This document shows, in pieces, positions 37,621 through 44,871 of a stretch of 64,000 nt of DNA (positions are counted from its first letter, which is position 1; the number at the start of each line of letters is the position of its first letter). The position numbers and the translations under genes are program-made. The notes under the pieces are model-generated. The model was not told where the DNA came from. It made no database searches and was given only the letters and a program-made list of their open reading frames with translations. Source of the DNA: Magnetovibrio blakemorei (lineage in GTDB: Bacteria > Pseudomonadota > Alphaproteobacteria > Rhodospirillales > Magnetovibrionaceae); contig NZ_MCGG01000002.1 in the NCBI RefSeq assembly GCF_001746755.1, positions 62,001-126,000 of the forward strand, in the 5' to 3' direction.

Positions 37621-38441
37621 GCATTGCCTGGCAGGCCATCGAAAAACCCACCTTCACCGACATCACCTATCATCAAGCCGAGGGCATCGCCAAGATCACC
37701 ATCAATCGCCCACACGTTCGCAACGCCTTCCGTCCGGAGACCGTGCGCGGCATGATGGCGGCCTTCCGCCACGCCCATCTCGACAAAGACATTGGCGTTA
37801 TCATTCTGACTGGCGCGGGCGAACTGGCTTTTTGTTCGGGCGGCGATCAGAAAGTGCGCGGCGATAGCGGCTATCGCGATGAAAGCGGCGAGGAAGGCCT
37901 CGACGTTCTCGAATTGCAGCGGCAAATCCGCACCCTGCCCAAGCCCGTCGTTGCCATGATCGCCGGGTACGCCATCGGCGGCGGTCATGTCTTGCACCTG
38001 TGTTGCGATCTGGCGATTGCTGCCGACAACGCCCGCTTCGGCCAAACCGGCCCCCGCGTCGGCAGCTTCGATGCGGGTCTCGGCGTCGGCTTGCTGGCGC
38101 GTATGGTCGGCCTGCGCCGGGCCAAGGAAATCTGGTTCCTGTGCCGTCAGTACGACGCCCGGCAGGCCTATGAAATGGGCTTGGTCAACACCGTGGTCGC
38201 CGTCGAGGATCTGGAGGCCGAAACCGTCGCCTGGTGCCGCGATATGCTTAAACTGTCACCCACCGCCTTGCGCTGCATGAAGGCCTCGTTCAACGCCGAC
38301 ACCGATGGCGTCGCCGGTCTACAAGAACTGGCTGGCAACACCACCGGGCTGTTTTACATGACCGAGGAAGGACAGGAAGGCCGCAACGCCTATGTCGAAA
38401 AGCGCGCCCCCGATTTTTCAAGCTTCCCCCGTCGACCATAG
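37617..38441 (+). CDS. menB: 1,4-dihydroxy-2-naphthoyl-CoA synthase
   Basis: Crotonase-fold enzyme that closes the naphthoquinone ring, forming DHNA-CoA from o-succinylbenzoyl-CoA. 274 residues, starting with GTG that overlaps the menD TGA. It closely follows the E. coli type: [39 protein letters not shown] (bicarbonate-type, with Gly where other MenB forms carry the catalytic Asp), [11 protein letters not shown] and [13 protein letters not shown]. These features separate MenB from ordinary enoyl-CoA hydratases. Third gene of the block. Confidence 0.95.
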   Translation: MSIAWQAIEKPTFTDITYHQAEGIAKITINRPHVRNAFRPETVRGMMAAFRHAHLDKDIGVIILTGAGELAFCSGGDQKVRGDSGYRDESGEEGLDVLELQRQIRTLPKPVVAMIAGYAIGGGHVLHLCCDLAIAADNARFGQTGPRVGSFDAGLGVGLLARMVGLRRAKEIWFLCRQYDARQAYEMGLVNTVVAVEDLEAETVAWCRDMLKLSPTALRCMKASFNADTDGVAGLQELAGNTTGLFYMTEEGQEGRNAYVEKRAPDFSSFPRRP

Positions 38442-38456
38442 ATCAAACCATCCGTC

Positions 38457-39431
38457 ATGCTCACCGTAATCCCCTACAGCCTGCCCCTGTTGCGTCCGTG
38501 GACGACGGCGCGGGGCGTGCTGCACACCCGCCAGGGCTGGCTGGTGCGGGTCGGTGATGCATGGGGCGACTGCGCGCCCATGGTCGAGGCCGGAACCGAG
38601 TCCCACGCTCAGGCCTGGGCGGCCTTGACCTCTTGGGACGGCGGCACCACCGAGGAACTACCCGCCGCCGCCCGCTGCGCCATCGAAAGCGTCCGCCTGC
38701 CGCATCGTTTCGGTGGTGCGGGAACGGTCCGCGTCAACGCCGCCCTCGGGGCCATCGACGACGCCCTGGCCGCCTCGATTGCCGACGCCGCCGACGCAGG
38801 CTTCCAGATCGTCAAACTCAAACTCGGCGTCCGCCCATGGGCCGAGGAACTGACCGCGCTGGAGGCCCTGAGTCTGCCCGAGGGGATGTCTTTGCGCCTC
38901 GATGTCAACGAGGCCTGGACCATGGCTCAGGCAAGCGACGCCGTTCAGCGCCTGCGCCCCCTCGCCATCGACTGTATCGAAGACCCCTTGACCGACCCAT
39001 CATGCGACGCCCTCGCCGCCCTCCAGGCGCAAACGTCGATTCCCCTCGCCGCAGATGCCTGCCTGAGCAGACTTGGTGTCGATGCCCTGATCGCCGCCAA
39101 GGCGGTTCGACGGTTGATCCTCAAGCCGATGGTCCAGGGCGGCCCCGACCGTTGCGTGGCCATCGCCGCACGGGCCAAGGCCGAGGGCATCGCTTGCATC
39201 GTGACGACGGTCGTCGAAAGCGCCTGCGGCGTGTGGCTGGCCGCGCGCACGGCGGCGGAGATCGACCCCAGCGCAGAGCAGACCCACGGATTGGATACGT
39301 CACGTTGGCTGTGCGAAGACACCGGCCAACCGCCGCCAATCGTACGGGGTCGCATCGCCTTAGGGGGCGGGTTTGTGCCCTTCGATGAGTTTCTTCAGAG
39401 CCCTGCGATCAGACTTGCCAAGCCGATTTAA
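38457..39431 (+). CDS. menC: o-succinylbenzoate synthase
   Basis: Enolase-superfamily dehydratase making o-succinylbenzoate from SHCHC. 324 residues. Catalytic and metal residues are in order: Lys in KLKLG, Asp in LDVNEAW, Glu in CIEDPL, Asp in LAADACL and Lys in LILKPMVQGG. The gene follows menB by 15 bp, apparently as the last gene of the plus-strand men block. Its 3' end overlaps the convergent menE gene by 72 bp, so both genes share coding DNA in opposite strands there. MenH, which makes its substrate from SEPHCHC, is not visible in the window. Confidence 0.93.
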   Translation: MLTVIPYSLPLLRPWTTARGVLHTRQGWLVRVGDAWGDCAPMVEAGTESHAQAWAALTSWDGGTTEELPAAARCAIESVRLPHRFGGAGTVRVNAALGAIDDALAASIADAADAGFQIVKLKLGVRPWAEELTALEALSLPEGMSLRLDVNEAWTMAQASDAVQRLRPLAIDCIEDPLTDPSCDALAALQAQTSIPLAADACLSRLGVDALIAAKAVRRLILKPMVQGGPDRCVAIAARAKAEGIACIVTTVVESACGVWLAARTAAEIDPSAEQTHGLDTSRWLCEDTGQPPPIVRGRIALGGGFVPFDEFLQSPAIRLAKPI

Positions 39432-40631
39432 GGGCAGTTCGTCGACCTGAACTGCTTGGCGAGGACGGTAAGACCCGGCCAGATTTTCGCGCGCCCAGGC
39501 GAGCACCTGGGCGGGCGCAATCGTCCCCACATAGAGCGCAACCACCACGTCACCCCACGTCGGGTCCTGCGTTGCCGTGACCGCCACCCCCTCGACTCCG
39601 GGGCAATTCGACAGGGCCGCCTCAATGGCGGTGGGGTGCAGGGTTACGCCACCACTGATCAACACGTCATCGGCCCGCCCGAGGATGCTCAGCGTGCCGT
39701 CGGCCTCCACGCGGGCCACATCGCCGGTCTTGAACCAGCCGTTTTCGTCCAGTCCATCGCCGGGTCGTAAATCAGCGTTGAGGTAGCCACACATCACTGC
39801 GGGGCCGCGCACGGCGAGGCGTCCATCCCCAACAAGGGCGACCTCAAAAGAGTCGAGCGGGCGGCCAACTTGACCGGGCCGCCAGGTATCGTCGATGGTC
39901 ATCAGAGTCGCCAACTGAGAACCGGTCTCGCTCATCCCGTAGGTTGGCGCGAGCGGCCATCCGGCGGCCAAGGCGCGCCCTGCTAGGGCCGGGGACAGCG
40001 CCGCCCCGCCGGTCAAAACCACGCGCAAGGCGGGTGGCGGCGGACGATCCCCGGCGGCATCGAGGAGCTGCGCCAGCATCGCCGGAACGACCGAGATGTG
40101 GCTGACCGGGTGGGCGTTGATCTCGGCCCACACATGATCGGCTTCGAATCGCTCGGCGAGCAGGACCGTCGCCCCGGCGGCGGCGGCCCGATAAAGAATC
40201 GACAAGCCGCCGATATGACTGAGCGGCAAGGGGTTGAGCCAGATATCGCCGGGATGCAGGGGAATCCGTACGTTCGAGGCAGCGACGGCGGCGCTGATGT
40301 TGGCTTCACTGAGCATCACCGCCTTGGGCGTGCCGGTGCTGCCCGTGGTGGCAACGATCAGGCGTACGTCTGTCGCCGCCGTGGTGGTCGCGACGGGGGC
40401 GAGCAAAGCCTCACGGAGGGGCCTGGGCAGGGTCGGGTCAAGGGCAAACAGCGCGCGTTTCGCGGCCCACGCCCCATGGACCAGGCTGACCATATCGAGA
40501 CGATTCGTTTCGCCGACGACCACCTGCGCATCGCCATAGGACGCCATCACCTCCCGCCCCCGGGCGTGCAGAGTGGCGTAGGATACGGCTCGTCCGCTAT
40601 GGATCAAGGCGATGGCGTTGCTGTTGTTCAT
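39360..40631 (-). CDS. menE: o-succinylbenzoate-CoA ligase
   Basis: AMP-forming acyl-CoA synthetase of about 423 residues, shorter than most ligases of the superfamily but normal for MenE. Motifs: TTGSTGTPKAVMLSE (P-loop), NPLPLSHIGGLSILYRA, TYGMSETGSQ, WFKTGDVARVE and LPLNRLGKSDRRALKKL with the C-terminal catalytic Lys. The start at 40631 (MNNSNAIALI) is preferred; the frame is open 118 codons further upstream but those show no homology. It is on the opposite strand to menF-D-B-C and needs its own promoter. GC-rich like the rest of the block. Confidence 0.93.
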   Translation of the reverse strand: MNNSNAIALIHSGRAVSYATLHARGREVMASYGDAQVVVGETNRLDMVSLVHGAWAAKRALFALDPTLPRPLREALLAPVATTTAATDVRLIVATTGSTGTPKAVMLSEANISAAVAASNVRIPLHPGDIWLNPLPLSHIGGLSILYRAAAAGATVLLAERFEADHVWAEINAHPVSHISVVPAMLAQLLDAAGDRPPPPALRVVLTGGAALSPALAGRALAAGWPLAPTYGMSETGSQLATLMTIDDTWRPGQVGRPLDSFEVALVGDGRLAVRGPAVMCGYLNADLRPGDGLDENGWFKTGDVARVEADGTLSILGRADDVLISGGVTLHPTAIEAALSNCPGVEGVAVTATQDPTWGDVVVALYVGTIAPAQVLAWARENLAGSYRPRQAVQVDELPLNRLGKSDRRALKKLIEGHKPAP

Positions 40632-40917
40632 AGAATCACGACTAGACAGAGCGAAGGCGAAACTGTCGCCGGGCAGGATGGTTGAGCCAATTAAGCACAC
40701 CCTCACCGTATGCGAAAGGGGCTCCTGCACAACGCCCTTGAGCGAAACAAAGGCCTCGCCCTTAGCCCCGCCGTTGCGGCGCAGGCGACCATGTCTGACG
40801 TCAGCATCCCTGGGACACACGGAGACCAATGCGTAACGGAAGATTTTTGGCTCGTCGTAGAGAGTGAAAGCGAATGAAGATGAAACTAGAAATCCATAAA
40901 CGAGACAGACAGCGCCG
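40632..40917. other. intergenic gap, probable right edge of the GC-rich men block
   Basis: 286 bp between menE and the thioesterase gene, both on the minus strand. It is open in the menE frame but does not read as MenE. I see no terminator, tRNA or clear transposon end. It contains GACAGA at 40645 and 40905, too weak to count as the partner of the TGTC repeats at 34187-34250. Promoters for menE are expected here. Confidence 0.35.
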
Positions 40918-41331
40918 TCAGTCGAAACGGGCGCGGATGTCATCGGGAACGCAGACCGCCCGAATACCGCTGACGTGGGTCTCATCGATCACCACCCAAC
41001 CCCGCACCTCATGACCAATCACCGCTTCCACGCCGCCGTTGTAAATCTTATGGATGACTTTAAAGGAAGAGTTTCCCCAGCTTTCGATGGCGCTTTCCAC
41101 GGTAATCACATTGCGAAAACGTGATGGCCGCATAAACTTCGCATGTGCGTCCAAGATGGGAATGCCGAGGATGCCATGATCCTTGAACATCTGCGGAAGC
41201 TCCAACCCCACCGACGCAAAAAGTTCGGTGGTTCCGTTTTCGAACCAGCGAAAATAGTTGGGGTAGAAAACAATGTCGGCAGGATCGCAATCGCCCCACG
41301 GCACGGTCATGTCATAACGGTTGGACTTCAT
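40918..41331 (-). CDS. 4-hydroxybenzoyl-CoA thioesterase family protein (hotdog fold)
   Basis: 137-residue hotdog-fold acyl-CoA thioesterase. The 4-hydroxybenzoyl-CoA thioesterase active site is present: the catalytic Asp in GDCDPADIVFYPNYFRWF near the N terminus, followed by PILDAHAKFMRPSRF. A GGGGAAT ribosome-binding site precedes the ATG. A sample line (41101-41160) is 50% GC by my count, so it looks native, not part of the GC-rich men block. Its substrate is open: 4-hydroxybenzoyl-CoA by family, or 1,4-dihydroxy-2-naphthoyl-CoA, because the cyanobacterial and plant DHNA-CoA thioesterases belong to this family and menE is its neighbour. Confidence 0.85.
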   Translation of the reverse strand: MKSNRYDMTVPWGDCDPADIVFYPNYFRWFENGTTELFASVGLELPQMFKDHGILGIPILDAHAKFMRPSRFRNVITVESAIESWGNSSFKVIHKIYNGGVEAVIGHEVRGWVVIDETHVSGIRAVCVPDDIRARFD

Positions 41332-41352
41332 TTTAGGATTCCCCTCGTGCCG

Positions 41353-41439
41353 TTATTTGAGCATATGCGGTAGCCACAGCGCCAATGTTGGGAACAAGGT
41401 CAGCTGCGCAACGCGAATAAAGTCCGCTGTCTAAAATGG
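41353..41439 (-). pseudogene. 3' remnant of a TRAP transporter large permease
   Basis: The minus strand reads LPF-stop-TADFIRVAQL, then TLFPTLALWLPHMLK and a stop codon at 41353-41355. This resembles the C terminus of DctM-type TRAP permeases (alternating hydrophobic residues ending LWLP). A TAG lies where a Leu is expected, and everything upstream is missing. Only about 28 codons remain, 21 bp before the thioesterase start, so the two were once probably neighbours in one operon. Confidence 0.5.
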
Positions 41440-41558
41440 CAACGAAGGTTTCTGTCAGCTTCACACCACGCGCCATGGAGTTAACCTGGATTATTCATCG
41501 AAGGCTCGGTTTCGAGTTGGTGGGCATAACATCATTCCTTGTAATCGTTTAGAAAATT

Positions 41559-41584
41559 GTTGTTAAGCAGCCTTTCTTAACAAC
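41559..41584 (-). terminator. hairpin, possible terminator of the nas operon
   Basis: Perfect 9-bp arms GTTGTTAAG / CTTAACAAC around 8 bases. On the minus strand it is followed by AATTTTC. It lies 257 bp past the nasA stop codon and could end the nas transcript. The T-run is weak. Confidence 0.5.
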
Positions 41585-41689
41585 CCCCGAAAATGCCACG
41601 CCCGCGATGACCGATGATATCCTTCTTCCCTTCGATCTTCCAGTGGTTCGCCGCAACATTTTCATCATCACCCAGGCAAGCGGCATGCC

Positions 41690-41838
41690 AGGATGGTGGC
41701 GAAGACAATGCCCTGTGGCAGGACAACGATCCCGCCGGTGATGCCGGCGATCAGGTCGGCCTTTAGCGTTTGTGGCGTGACCATAGACAACCAGCCGACA
41801 AGAATGCAGGTCTGAACGGGGGGATGAATTTGCGGCCC
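41690..41838 (-). pseudogene. 5' remnant of a SulP-family anion transporter
   Basis: About 45 codons on the minus strand read VGWLSMVTPQTLKADLIAG then ITGGIVVLPQGIVFATI, the signature N-terminal membrane entry of SulP sulfate/anion transporters. The next codons lose the family sequence (LACRLPG) and hit a stop codon. A different frame is then open for about 35 codons (GDDENVAANHWKIEGK), which I cannot identify. The remnant starts just after the nasA stop, as if a co-transcribed transporter had been truncated. Confidence 0.6.
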
Positions 41839-41840
41839 CG

Positions 41841-44525
41841 TCAGGCAACCGCCTGATGAGGACTGTCGCAGATCACCGGAGGCAATTCTGCGTCCAGGAT
41901 GGCCTGGATTTCCGAACGGCACGATCCGCAGTTGGTCCCGGCTTTCAGGGCTTCACCAATGGCGTCGACGGTGAGGATTTGATCTTGCGTGATGGCGCGG
42001 CGCAGGTCGTTGATACCGACACTGAAACACGAACACACCATGGGGCCTGGATCAAACGCATCACCCGCCGCACGCCCGGCCAGAAGTCCTGCACGGGCCA
42101 GGTCGTCCAAGGCATCAAGGCCGAATTGCGTTTGCACCCAATCGAGACTCGGCAAATCGGCCCGCGGCGATATGAACACGGCAGCGGTGAGCAGTCCGTC
42201 GCGCAGGGCCGCAAAACGGTGCCGCCCACCCGATGGGTCACAGAAGCTCAGCCATTCTGAATTGTGTCCGCCCAGGCGTTGCCGCGCCCAAGATTCCCAA
42301 TCGGAAATTTCCCCCGTCCCCGCCATGGTCGTGATTGAACAGGCGGTTCCGGTGATGGTGGTCCAATAGTCCGCCTCACCCACATCCACGTCTTCACGCG
42401 TCACCAAAAGCGCATGCCATTTGGGGTGAAAGGCGCAGAGTCTGACCGGCGTAAATTTTGATTCAGGTTGCCCCGATAGCGCATCCGTGGACGGACTCAC
42501 CAAGCGGCCGATCACCGCGTTGGCGCTGTTGGTGTCGCTCCAATGAATGGGAACAAAGATCGAGCCTGGACGTTGGCTGTCGTCGAGACGAACCCGCAAC
42601 AACGCTTCCCCCCAACGGCTGGTGAGCGTCGCAAATCCCCCATCTGTCAAACCATATGCGGCAGCGTCGCCGGGGTGGACTTCAACAAATGGTTCGGTTC
42701 TGTGTTGGGCCAAGCGCGGGCTTAATCCGGTTCGGGTCATGGTGTGCCACTGATCGCGCACCCGTCCGGTGTTCAACACCAATGGATAGGCCGCACTGAG
42801 GTCGTGAGTTGGTGACTTGTGGTGCACAGCGACAAAACGCGCGCGTCCATCGACGTGAAAAAACCCGCCCGCGCCAAACAGACGCGCACAGCCATCTGCG
42901 TCGGAACTGAGGACCGGCCACTGCACCGGCATCAGGGCATCATAAGATGATGGATCGAGTTGCGTTAAACCGCTTAAGTCGAAATCACGCGACCCGTCAT
43001 TTTCAAATGCGGACAACCCGGCATGTTCGGCAAAGATCATGGCGGGCCCCGCAAAAGCGAAGGCCGCGCCATGACCCATGCGCGCCGCCACATCGCAGAT
43101 GATACGCCAATCTTCACGCGCTTCCCCAGGCGCTGTGCGAAATGGACGCTGGCGGGAAATACACCGTTCCGAATTGGTGACGGTGCCGTCGCGATCGCCC
43201 CATGTGGTGCTGGGCAGAACCACATCGGCAAACGCCATGGTGTCGTTGGTGGGAACGCAATCGGACACGGCGACAAAGGGACAGATTGCCAAAGCTTCAC
43301 GCACCCGATTGGCATCGGGCAAGCTGACAGCCGGATTGGTGGCCATCACCCACAGCGCCTTGATGCGCCCGTCATGGATGGCTTCGAACATCTCAACGGC
43401 CTTAAGTCCCGGTGCCCGCGCGATGGCGGGCGCGTCCCAGAACCTCTCAACGATATCGACCGAGACCGGATCAAAATCCATATGCGCGGCCAGGGTGTTG
43501 GCAAGTCCGCCGACTTCGCGCCCGCCCATGGCATTGGGCTGCCCGGTGACCGATAACGGCCCGCAGCCGGGTTTGCCGATGCGCCCCGTGAGCAAGTGGC
43601 AATTGATGATCGCGTTGACTTTGTCGGTGCCTTGAGACGACTGGTTGACGCCTTGGCTGTAGACGGTGACAATTTTTTCGCTGCGTTCAAAGGCCGCATA
43701 AAATGCCGATACGTCGGCGGTCCCCACACCGCAATCGCGGGCAAGCGTCGCGATCTCCGCCCCTCCAAGGTGCGCCGCGTCCAGCGCAATGCCAAAGTCC
43801 TTGGTGTGGCGCTGAACAAAATCGTCATCGACGCATCCACGCCCATCCAAGTGCGCCAACAAGCCATTGAACAGGCGCACATCGGTTCCGGGTTTGATGG
43901 CCAAGTGCTGATCGGCGATGTCGCACGTGGCGGTGCGACGCGGATCAATAACGATTACGTGGGTGCCGTGTTCTTTTTTTGCCAGCGCCAAACGCTGGTA
44001 CAGCACCGGGTGGCACCATGCCAAGTTTGAACCCACCAACACCACCGTGTCGGCATGGTCTAAATCTTCGTAATTGCCGGGAACCGTATCAGAGCCAAAT
44101 GCGCGTTTGTGCCCGGCGACACTGGACGCCATACACAGGCGCGAATTGGTGTCGATGTTGGCCGAACCGATGAAACCTTTCATCAGCTTGTTGGCCACAT
44201 AATAGGCTTCCGTCATCAATTGCCCGGACACATAAAACGCGACGGCGTCGGGACCGTGCTCCTGAATGACGGCTTTGAACTCATCCGCCACCCGGTCCAG
44301 CGCCGTGTCCCAATCTGTGTGCTCCCCATTCACCTCAGGATAAAGCAAACGGCTTTGATCGCTGAGCGTTTCCGCCAGCGCCGACCCCTTTGAACACAAC
44401 CGTCCAAAGTTGGCTGGATGATCCGGATCACCCTTGACCTGATAATCGCCGTCACCCAAGTCCGTGACCAGCACGCCGCAGCCGACGCCGCAATAGGGAC
44501 AGGTGGTGTGGACCGCTTCAGCCAT
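41841..44525 (-). CDS. nasA: assimilatory nitrate reductase, catalytic subunit
   Basis: Cytoplasmic molybdopterin enzyme that reduces nitrate to nitrite. 894 residues. An N-terminal 4Fe-4S site (Cys9, Cys12, Cys16, Cys44) is followed by molybdopterin oxidoreductase domains (ASSVAGHKRAFGSD, VYSQGVNQSSQGTD, TGQPNAMGGREVG, MDFDPVS), the molydopterin dinucleotide-binding domain near residues 600-720, and a C-terminal Bfd-like 2Fe-2S domain (VCSCFSVG and GTNCGSCRSEI). No NADH/FAD subunit (NasC) is visible in the window, so the electron donor is unknown. It is the last gene of the nas operon and overlaps nirD by 8 bp. MoaB nearby is consistent with its cofactor need. Confidence 0.94.
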   Translation of the reverse strand: MAEAVHTTCPYCGVGCGVLVTDLGDGDYQVKGDPDHPANFGRLCSKGSALAETLSDQSRLLYPEVNGEHTDWDTALDRVADEFKAVIQEHGPDAVAFYVSGQLMTEAYYVANKLMKGFIGSANIDTNSRLCMASSVAGHKRAFGSDTVPGNYEDLDHADTVVLVGSNLAWCHPVLYQRLALAKKEHGTHVIVIDPRRTATCDIADQHLAIKPGTDVRLFNGLLAHLDGRGCVDDDFVQRHTKDFGIALDAAHLGGAEIATLARDCGVGTADVSAFYAAFERSEKIVTVYSQGVNQSSQGTDKVNAIINCHLLTGRIGKPGCGPLSVTGQPNAMGGREVGGLANTLAAHMDFDPVSVDIVERFWDAPAIARAPGLKAVEMFEAIHDGRIKALWVMATNPAVSLPDANRVREALAICPFVAVSDCVPTNDTMAFADVVLPSTTWGDRDGTVTNSERCISRQRPFRTAPGEAREDWRIICDVAARMGHGAAFAFAGPAMIFAEHAGLSAFENDGSRDFDLSGLTQLDPSSYDALMPVQWPVLSSDADGCARLFGAGGFFHVDGRARFVAVHHKSPTHDLSAAYPLVLNTGRVRDQWHTMTRTGLSPRLAQHRTEPFVEVHPGDAAAYGLTDGGFATLTSRWGEALLRVRLDDSQRPGSIFVPIHWSDTNSANAVIGRLVSPSTDALSGQPESKFTPVRLCAFHPKWHALLVTREDVDVGEADYWTTITGTACSITTMAGTGEISDWESWARQRLGGHNSEWLSFCDPSGGRHRFAALRDGLLTAAVFISPRADLPSLDWVQTQFGLDALDDLARAGLLAGRAAGDAFDPGPMVCSCFSVGINDLRRAITQDQILTVDAIGEALKAGTNCGSCRSEIQAILDAELPPVICDSPHQAVA

Positions 44526-44850
44526 GCGTTCCCGTAGCTTTCACGTCCGGCATTTGCAGACGGATAATGTCGCCACTCACGGATACCGGCACCGTACGTG
44601 AACAGCCGTTGTCGGGGCCTTTCACTTCGCCCGTGACCAAATCGATGTTCCAATTGTGCAGAGGACAGGCCACCGCTTTGCCATGGACGATGCCCTGGCT
44701 GAGCGCGCCGCCTTTGTGCGGACAACGGTCGAACAGCGCGAAGATCTCGTCATCGGCGGTGCGAAAAATCGCGATGTCACCTTGCCCGCTTTGCACCACC
44801 CGCGCCCCCAACTTGGGGATATCGTTGACGGTTCCAATTTCCATCCACAT
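44518..44850 (-). CDS. nirD: nitrite reductase small subunit
   Basis: 110-residue Rieske-type ferredoxin subunit of the NAD(P)H-dependent nitrite reductase. It has the 2Fe-2S ligands in CPHKGGALSQG and CPLHNWNIDL. The start at 44850 is fixed by AAGGAG 9 bases upstream; a longer in-frame reading is less likely. It lies between nirB and nasA, with 8-bp overlap to nasA. The GKAVACPLHNW layout separates NirD from the electron-transfer Rieske proteins of dioxygenases. Confidence 0.93.
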   Translation of the reverse strand: MWMEIGTVNDIPKLGARVVQSGQGDIAIFRTADDEIFALFDRCPHKGGALSQGIVHGKAVACPLHNWNIDLVTGEVKGPDNGCSRTVPVSVSGDIIRLQMPDVKATGTHG

Positions 44851-44871
44851 GATCGTTTTCTCCTTCAACAT

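Noticed and set aside
40632-40917. Partner transposon end for the TGTC repeats
   Set aside because: Only isolated GACAGA words occur; no spaced inverted copies of the left-end repeat.
40632-40985. N-terminal extension of MenE by 118 residues
   Set aside because: Extension has no homology to acyl-CoA ligases and overlaps the 3' end of the thioesterase gene.
41549-41848. 99-codon open frame downstream of nasA as a gene
   Set aside because: Arg/His-rich translation without a domain; another frame of the same DNA reads as a SulP transporter fragment.
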